A stretch of 64,000 nucleotides of DNA from Lentzea pudingi (GTDB lineage: Bacteria; Actinomycetota; Actinomycetes; Mycobacteriales; Pseudonocardiaceae), in NCBI RefSeq assembly GCF_014646255.1, contig NZ_BMNC01000027.1, forward strand, positions 1-64,000, written 5' to 3'. The translations under genes were made by a program, and so were the position numbers. The notes beneath the pieces are model-generated. The model searched no databases. It was given only the letters and a program-made list of their open reading frames with translations, and was not told where the DNA came from. Every line of letters begins with the position of its first letter. Within the stretch, counting starts at the first letter, position 1. Shown piece after piece: positions 58,993 to 64,000 of the stretch.

Positions 58993-60075
58993 GTGCACCC
59001 TGACGTCGGAAGTAGAGATTCGCCGGGCCTGTTCGGCGGCGCACATGTGGGAAGGACCAATCCGGCGATGATCGAGACCGGTGGGCTGCCGATCCGGCAG
59101 CCCAAGGAGGCGTACGTCTTCGACTATCCGTTCGCTGACGAACTTGCCAAGACGCAGCGCAGTATCTTCTGGACGGCGGAGGAGATCGCGGTCCAGAACG
59201 ACAAGCAGGACTTCCTGGCGAACATGAGCCCGGCCGAGCAGGAAGCGGTCAAGACGACCCTGAAGCTGTTCACCATCTACGAACTGATCCTTGGCGGGGA
59301 GGTGTGGGGCGACCGGCTGTTCCACGCGTTCCCTCGCCCCGAGGTGCAGATGATGTGCAACGCGTTCAGCTTCGCCGAGCTGAACATGCACGCGCCGTTC
59401 TACGCGAAGCTCAACCAGGTCCTCATGATCGACACCGAGGAGTTCTACACCTCGTACAAGAACGACCCTGTCCTGGAGGAACGGATCGCGTTCGTGCACG
59501 TGGCGATCGCCGACGACGACCTGCTGTACGCCCTCGCGGTCTTCACGCTGATGGAGAACTGCGTTCTGTACAGCAACTTCGCGTTCCTGAAGCACTTCCA
59601 GTCACAGGGCAAGAACTTGATCCAGAACGTGGTTTCCGGCATCAACTTCTCGGCCTGTGACGAGAACCTGCACGCCACCGGCGGTGCCTGGTTGTTCAAC
59701 ACCCTCCTCGACGAGTACCGAGCCACGCCCGGCGCGGTGAAGGAAGAGGTCGACGACCTGGTGACTCGCGTCCGCGCCGTCGCGGAGCACCTGTACCACC
59801 ACGAGGCACGCATCGTCGAGATGCTCTTCTCGCACGGCCCCATCGACGGGATCCGCGAGGACGACCTGGACACCTTCGTGAAGTCCCGGGTCAACATGAC
59901 GCTGGAGAACATGAACCTCGAGCCGCTGTTCGAGATCGGTGACAATCCCGTCGCCGAATGGTTCTACTCCGGCATCAACGGCACCCAGTTCCACGACTTC
60001 TTCCAGGTCACCGGTAACGAGTACAACCGCAACGTCGGCGAGATGGACTTCACCTTCGACGACGACGCTTTCTGA
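58993..60075 (+). CDS. nrdB: Class I ribonucleotide reductase, small (radical) subunit
   Basis: A 360-aa (or 335-aa from ATG 59068) ferritin-like subunit that generates the radical for deoxynucleotide synthesis. Metal ligands are seen in LGGEVWG, FAELNMH (E-x3-H rather than the usual E-x2-H), LMENCVLY and CDENLHATG (E-x2-H). The tyrosine three residues after the first His (HAPFY) is in the radical position. GTG 58993 has no ribosome site but keeps a GLFGGAHVGRTNP segment. ATG 59068 has GGAAGGA 11 nt upstream. It begins the nrd operon behind the NrdR boxes. Confidence 0.9.
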   Translation: MHPDVGSRDSPGLFGGAHVGRTNPAMIETGGLPIRQPKEAYVFDYPFADELAKTQRSIFWTAEEIAVQNDKQDFLANMSPAEQEAVKTTLKLFTIYELILGGEVWGDRLFHAFPRPEVQMMCNAFSFAELNMHAPFYAKLNQVLMIDTEEFYTSYKNDPVLEERIAFVHVAIADDDLLYALAVFTLMENCVLYSNFAFLKHFQSQGKNLIQNVVSGINFSACDENLHATGGAWLFNTLLDEYRATPGAVKEEVDDLVTRVRAVAEHLYHHEARIVEMLFSHGPIDGIREDDLDTFVKSRVNMTLENMNLEPLFEIGDNPVAEWFYSGINGTQFHDFFQVTGNEYNRNVGEMDFTFDDDAF

Positions 60076-60091
60076 GCAGAGAGAAGCCGCA

Positions 60092-61777
60092 GTGAGTATC
60101 TGGGAGTCGCTGAGCGCCGAGCGCAAGGCGCTGCAAGCAGCCGGGGAGATCCCGCCCTTCATGACGACAGCCGGGTATTCGATGTTCGTCAAGAAGTACA
60201 TCGAGATGGACGGGACGGTGAAGTCGCGGTACGAGAAGATCGCCCGTACCGCCGCCGACATCGCCGACGAGTTGTATCCGCGCACCGGCGGCGCGGGCTG
60301 GTACGACGCGTTCTTCGAGGTGATCTGGAAGGGCTGGCTGTCGCCGTCCACGCCGGTCCTGGCGAACCTCGGTACCGACCGCGGGTTGCCGGTCAGCTGT
60401 GAGGGCTCCTACATCGAGGATTCGGTGTGGGGTTTCTACGACACCCTCAAAGAGGCGGCGCTGCTGTCCCAGCAGGGTTTCGGCACATCCGCTTACCTGG
60501 GTGACATCCGTCCGCGTGGCGCGAAGTTCTCCGACAACGGCAAGGCCAACGGGGTCGTGCCGGTGTTCCAGAACTTCGTGGAGATGACCAACCAGATCAG
60601 TCAGGGTTCGACCCGGCGCGGGTCGTGGGCCGGGTACCTGCCGGTCGACCACGACGACTTCTTCGAGCTGGCCGACCTGATCTTCCGAGAGCCGGCGAAC
60701 AAGAACGTCGGTTGGATCTTCACCCAGGACTTCATCGACCGGCTCGTCTCCGGCGACGCCGACGCGCTCGCCCGGTACAAGCGGGTTCTGAAGATCCGGG
60801 CGGTCCTCGGCAAGGGCTACATCTGGAAGGTCGACACCGTCAACGACCTCCAGACCGAGAGCTACAAGGCGAACGGCCTGGCCAACAAGGCGTCCAACCT
60901 GTGTTCGGAGATCACGCTGTTCTCCGACGAGGACCACTCGTACACCTGCGTGCTGTCGTCGCTGAACCTGGCCACGTACCGCGAGTGGGAGGGCACCGAC
61001 GTCGCGTTCACCGCGACGGTCTTCCTCGACGCGGTCGCCGAGGCGTTCCTGCGCCGGGCCCGTGAGATCCGCGGCCTGGAGCGGGCGATCCGCTACACCG
61101 AGAAGGCCCGCAGCCTGGGCCTCGGTGTCATGGGCTACCACGACATGATCCAGCAGCGGATGATCGCGTTCGAGTCGCCGGAGGCCCGCGAGATCAACAA
61201 GACGGTGTTCGCTTCGATCGCCGAGCAGGCGAATCGGGCGTCGGTGTGGATGGGTGAGGTCGCCGGCGTTCCCGAGTGGTGCGTCGGGCGGCGCAACAGT
61301 CACCTGATGGCGGTCGCCCCGACGATGAGCACCGCGTTGATCGTCGGCGGCACCAGTCAGGGCATCGAACCGTTTGTGGCGAATGTCTGGAACCAGACCA
61401 CCTCTGCCGGTGAGATGGCCCGGGCCAACCCGAACCTGGTCTCGCTGATGAAGGAACGGGACGTCTACACCAGCGAGACGATCGACGACATCGTCGACAA
61501 CGACGGCTCGGTGCAGCACGTGTACTGGCTGAAGGACGAGGAGAAGGCGGTCTTCAAGACCGCCTACGAGATCGACCAGGAAGTCATTCTCACGCAGGCC
61601 GCAGACCGGCAGCGGTTCATCGACCAGTCGCAGTCGCTGAACCTTTTCTTCAATGCGGACGCGACCCCTCAGGAGATCAGCCGCATTCACAAGAAGGCGC
61701 TGCTGGACCCGTACATCAAGAGTCTTTACTACATGCGTTCCCGGGCGGGCGTGCAGGCAAGCAAACAGAGGAGATGA
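60092..61777 (+). CDS. nrdA: Class I ribonucleotide reductase, large (catalytic) subunit, short form without cysteine tail
   Basis: A 561-aa catalytic subunit that reduces ribonucleotides. Active-site cysteines are Cys103 (LPVSCEGSYIED), the thiyl Cys271 (ASNLCSEITLF) and Cys286 (YTCVLSSLNLATY). The substrate and radical regions NSHLMAVAPTMSTALIVGG and KALLDPYIKSLYYMRSRAG are present. There is no N-terminal ATP cone, so overall activity control is absent or different. It stops at KQRR without the usual C-terminal Cys pair. That motif is instead on the next small ORF, 3 nt downstream. GTG 60092 follows AGAGAGAAG. Confidence 0.92.
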   Translation: MSIWESLSAERKALQAAGEIPPFMTTAGYSMFVKKYIEMDGTVKSRYEKIARTAADIADELYPRTGGAGWYDAFFEVIWKGWLSPSTPVLANLGTDRGLPVSCEGSYIEDSVWGFYDTLKEAALLSQQGFGTSAYLGDIRPRGAKFSDNGKANGVVPVFQNFVEMTNQISQGSTRRGSWAGYLPVDHDDFFELADLIFREPANKNVGWIFTQDFIDRLVSGDADALARYKRVLKIRAVLGKGYIWKVDTVNDLQTESYKANGLANKASNLCSEITLFSDEDHSYTCVLSSLNLATYREWEGTDVAFTATVFLDAVAEAFLRRAREIRGLERAIRYTEKARSLGLGVMGYHDMIQQRMIAFESPEAREINKTVFASIAEQANRASVWMGEVAGVPEWCVGRRNSHLMAVAPTMSTALIVGGTSQGIEPFVANVWNQTTSAGEMARANPNLVSLMKERDVYTSETIDDIVDNDGSVQHVYWLKDEEKAVFKTAYEIDQEVILTQAADRQRFIDQSQSLNLFFNADATPQEISRIHKKALLDPYIKSLYYMRSRAGVQASKQRR

Positions 61778-61779
61778 GA

Positions 61780-61932
61780 ATGGCTGAGCAGAGTGCCGTG
61801 ATCGAGGCGGCGGGTTCGGTGGCGACGGAGAGTTCCGCCGACGGGGACTTCGCGATCGACTGGGACGACGACGACATGGAGGTGGGCCTGACCTGCCGCA
61901 TGGAAGAGGGCTGCGTGACCTGCGAGGGCTGA
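61780..61932 (+). CDS. 50-aa protein carrying a RNR-type C-terminal cysteine tail
   Basis: The product starts MAEQSAVIEAAG, continues with a flexible Ser/Ala/Asp region (FAIDWDDDDMEVG) and ends LTCRMEEGCVTCEG. The CVTC pair at the extreme end is what the C-terminal swinging arm of a class I RNR large subunit looks like, and the upstream nrdA lacks it. ATG 61780 has AGAGGAG six bases upstream. Another in-frame ATG at 61774 overlaps the nrdA TGA (ATGA). It could be a separate tail subunit, or reach NrdA through a -1 frameshift. Function is inferred. Confidence 0.7.
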   Translation: MAEQSAVIEAAGSVATESSADGDFAIDWDDDDMEVGLTCRMEEGCVTCEG

Positions 61933-62047
61933 CCCTGGCGGCCACAGCTGCACTGCCGGTGCCTGGTGTGGAGGTCAAAGCCTCCAGGTGGTGCCGCTCC
62001 GGTCCGTGCGCCTTCGATCACGTCGCGGGCAGGTCTTTCCTCTGACG

Positions 62048-62078
62048 AGCGGCAAGTTAGGTGACCTAACTTGCCGCT
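62048..62078. terminator. Probable nrd operon terminator
   Basis: AGCGGCAAGTTAGG and CCTAACTTGCCGCT form a perfect 14-bp stem with a TGA loop, 116 bp after the 50-aa gene. There is no T run. Confidence 0.6.
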
Positions 62079-62087
62079 TAAGGGGTT

Positions 62088-62540
62088 GTGTCGCCTTTGC
62101 CAGCTGAGATCTGTCGGACTCTGCTGGCCGGCCATCTGTCCGCCCGGCCATCTGTCCGCCCGGCTGGCGATCGCTCCTGGGTTCGTCAGCCTGCCGGCCG
62201 CCCATGCCACAACGGTCGAGGGCGAGATTCTGATCGTCGCCCACCACGACTCGCCCATGGGATCGGCTCTGGGCGGTGTCCGGGAGGGAACGCACGCGGT
62301 GCTGCGCACCGAGGACGTACCACCGTTTCCTGAGTCTCCCTGGCTGGGCCGAGTCCGGCTTGCGGGCGGATCTACCCGGTGCCGGCCGGGCGGCTGCGTG
62401 CCACCGCGGTCGCCTTCGCCGAGGTGAACCCGCTGGCCGAACTGTTGCTCGATCGCACCGAACTGCGCCACACCCCGGCGCTGCTCCGGGGCGTGCGCGG
62501 CGTGCTGTTCGAGACCCTCAGCGGCCGGCCTGATAGCCAC
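62088..62540 (+). pseudogene. DUF2470-like protein, broken by a 16-bp duplication and a frameshift
   Basis: The frame starts at GTG 62088 (SPLPAEICRTLLAGHLSAR). GCCATCTGTCCGCCCG is present twice in tandem (62131-62146 and 62147-62162). Removing one copy restores a continuous frame reading LAIAPGFVSLPAAHATTVEG, LIVAHHDSPMGSALGG and VPPFPESPWLGRVRLAG. Near 62370 one missing base shifts the frame again before IYPVPAGRLRATAVAFAEV and NPLAELLLD. The pattern resembles DUF2470/pyridoxamine-oxidase-like proteins; that family call is tentative. Confidence 0.6.
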
Positions 62541-62957
62541 GCGCCCGCCCACTTCGCGGGCCGCAGCCCAGCGAAGCGCCGACGCCCGGCAACGCGCCGA
62601 AGAAGCACTGCTGGCGCTGCGCAGCTCAACGACGAAAGCGACCGTCGCGGCGCTCGCCACGAAGGCGAACGTCTCGCGCTCCTGGATCTACACGCAACCC
62701 GACCTGCTCGCCGCACTCCGCACGCTCGCCGGCGGACCACCGGCCCCGAGGTCAGCCGCCGCGACAGACCGATCGATTCGGGTTCGGCTGGCGGCTGCGC
62801 TGGTCGCAACCAGCGGCTTGAACAGCGAGTCAAGATCCTCACCGGGCAGAACGAACAACAACGCCAGCAGCTGGAACGCGTCTATGACGAGCTGCGACGA
62901 CTGCAGACAGCGGAGCCCGCAGCGGCGAAGCCAGCACAGCCCGCGGCGCACGGGTGA
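62540..62957 (+). pseudogene. DUF6262-like transposon accessory protein (TnpC-like), frameshifted
   Basis: One frame encodes ADARQRAEEALLALRSSTTK and TVAALATKANVSRSWIYTQP, the HTH and S-W-I-Y-T-Q-P signature of DUF6262 proteins that accompany Tn554-type tyrosine recombinases. After about 62808 the coiled-coil tail continues in another frame (NQRLEQRVKILTGQ, EQQRQQLERVYDELRRLQ). No recombinase gene is present in the window, so this is a relic of a mobile element. Confidence 0.6.
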
Positions 62958-62965
62958 CAAAAAGA

Positions 62966-62999
62966 CTGTGGCCGGGCACCATTTGGTGCCCGGCCACAG
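62966..62999. terminator. Strong hairpin after the DUF6262 relic
   Basis: CTGTGGCCGGGCACCA and TGGTGCCCGGCCACAG form a perfect 16-bp stem with a TT loop, 8 bp after the relic's stop. Confidence 0.8.
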
Positions 63000-63136
63000 C
63001 TGCACGGAGCGTTCATCGCGCGCCTCCTCTGGAGTATGCGCGGCGACCGCCTAGTGCCGTTGGAGGATCCGCCGCCCCGATCTCTTTGGCCGGAGGATGG
63101 GCGGCGGGAACTCCTGTCGCACAAGGACATCACGCC

Positions 63137-63427
63137 ATGACGCACGTACAGGAGCCCGAGCAGGGCGCCAGCAACCCCGCCAGCAAGAGCACGACGTCGC
63201 CCAAGAAGACCGCTGCCAGCGGCACCGCTGCCAAGAAGATCGCGCTGCCGCAGCAGTTCCAGGCGGTGCGCGACTCGGTCGCGCTCACCGAGGTCGCCCG
63301 CAGCACCCCGCTGCTGATCATCATCATCCTGGCGATGTGGCTCGGATGGTCGCCCGAGCAGATTTAGGGGCTCGTCCTGGTGCTCGTGCCGATCTTCATG
63401 TTCAACCGTCGCCCGGGACAGGCCTGA
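63137..63427 (+). pseudogene. Small two-span membrane protein interrupted by an amber codon
   Basis: ATG 63137 (AAGGA 10 nt upstream) opens a Ser/Thr/Lys-rich start, then a hydrophobic helix (TPLLIIIILAMWLGW) and PEQI followed by TAG at 63365-63367. In the same frame the sequence continues GLVLVLVPIFMFNRRPGQA to TGA at 63425-63427, a clear second helix with a basic cap, ending one base before the sigma gene's start. The 76-aa product may be made, but the intact protein would be 96 aa. A point mutation or readthrough are the options. Function unknown. Confidence 0.6.
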
Positions 63428-63428
63428 C

Positions 63429-64000
63429 ATGGATGCCTACCCCTACGAGGTGCTTCTGCGGCCCTCGTCTTCCGAGCAGCTCCTTGAGCCGTTCTGGAAA
63501 GAGCTCGACGTGTACCTGACCCCCGTGCTGCGGAGGCGGGCCTGGTCAAGCCGCATGAATGGTGGCGGGTATGACCCGGACGACGTCGTTCAGGAGACGC
63601 TGCTCAGGCTGTTCGCCCTCCCCGCCGAGAAGCTGATCGCGATCGACAACCTCGTGGGCTACAGCCTGCGGGTGTTGCAGAACGTGATCACCGACTTCCG
63701 GCGCTCGGAACGCCGGCGCGCCGGTCTGATCTTGATCGGCGGGCCGCTCGACATCGACCGCGAACTCAACCTCGCGTTCACCGAGTCGGAGTTCAACCCG
63801 GACCGCGTGGCGCTCGACAGGGAAACGCTCCAGGAGACGCTGCTTGCCATCGGCAAACTGGGGCGGCACCGCGACGAGGTCGCGCGCCTGGTCATGAACA
63901 GCTACTCCATCGGCGAGATTGCGCACTTGCTCGGGCTGGGACGGTCCGTGGTGTTGCGGATGATCCACGAGATCAGGGCGACGGTGCGCTCGTTGAAGTC
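63429..64000 (+). CDS. Sigma-70 family RNA polymerase sigma factor (partial, runs off the window)
   Basis: An open frame from ATG 63429 to the window end (190 codons) starts MDAYPYEVLLRPSSSEQLL. Region 2 is visible in GGGYDPDDVVQETLLRLFAL and YSLRVLQNVITDFRRSERRR. Region 4 is seen in RHRDEVARLVMNSYSIGEIA and HLLGLGRSVVLRMIHEI. It is ECF-like in layout. The start lies one base after the stop of the two-span membrane protein frame, so the two probably form an operon and the membrane protein could be its partner. Confidence 0.75.
   Translation, partial: MDAYPYEVLLRPSSSEQLLEPFWKELDVYLTPVLRRRAWSSRMNGGGYDPDDVVQETLLRLFALPAEKLIAIDNLVGYSLRVLQNVITDFRRSERRRAGLILIGGPLDIDRELNLAFTESEFNPDRVALDRETLQETLLAIGKLGRHRDEVARLVMNSYSIGEIAHLLGLGRSVVLRMIHEIRATVRSLK

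Noticed and set aside
62048..62078. TTAGGTGACCTAA considered as a DtxR/IdeR iron box
   Set aside because: The spacing is shorter than the 19-bp consensus, the symmetry extends to a 14-bp stem typical of a terminator, and no gene starts nearby.

Overview
The window is from a high-GC actinobacterium. Gene content and order (DUF4191-RDD-glnA-glnE; uvrD2-whiB7; a block matching the Mycobacterium tuberculosis Rv3193c-Rv3198c neighbourhood; prfB-ftsE-ftsX-smpB-ssrA) and many apparently leaderless starts with a TANNNT box 6-10 nt upstream point to the Pseudonocardiales (Lentzea, Saccharothrix or Actinosynnema-like). That placement is an inference from gene content. No database search was possible.

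Layout. 1-280: the 3' end of an rRNA operon (23S end, 5S, terminator). 324-10966: tandem GNAT acetyltransferases, an Lrp regulator, a frameshifted rhodanese, a phosphate transporter, glnE and several small genes. 11018-13902: glnA with a well-formed GlnR box, then RDD and DUF4191 membrane proteins. 13964-17098: uvrD2 followed by whiB7, whose long leader carries an upstream ORF and a perfect attenuator hairpin. 17173-19585: a methyltransferase, a zinc-ribbon protein with a coding minisatellite, and an AbiEi-like regulator. 19670-29063: ABC1 kinase, ThiF/TOMM-like protein, YgjP-type protease, DUF2342 protein, PDZ-Lon protein, PPA1309 protein and a UPF0182 membrane protein. 29115-29512: two identical initiator tRNAs. 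30238-37519: PadR regulator, prfB, ftsEX, smpB, an amidohydrolase, a two-component pair and tmRNA. 37669-50675: two GlxA/AraC regulators, HD-domain proteins, an amino-acid permease, glycosyltransferases, HrpB helicase, a GNAT protein, an MFS exporter and a DsbA-like thioredoxin.

From tRNA-Ala (50925-50997) to the window end the character changes. Base composition is less extreme, many genes are broken, and repeats appear. Two about 86% identical 70-bp direct repeats (51443 and 58415) bracket a segment with an 818-aa protein carrying a PD-(D/E)XK nuclease signature, broken Lrp and amidohydrolase genes, an HTH-coiled-coil-GGDEF-EAL protein preceded by palindromic TTGTCC/GGACAA operators, a small membrane protein and a perfect 50-bp tandem repeat. 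Next comes a class I ribonucleotide reductase operon behind a pair of NrdR boxes 32 bp apart. Its large subunit lacks the redox-cysteine tail, which seems to be encoded as a separate 50-aa protein. The window ends with two pseudogenes (one broken by a 16-bp duplication), a small membrane protein interrupted by an amber codon, and the start of a sigma factor gene.

Most promising for new biology: the detached RNR cysteine tail, the HTH-GGDEF-EAL locus with its operator array, the large nuclease-like protein next to tRNA-Ala, and the repeated CCAYTGTGGAC motif.
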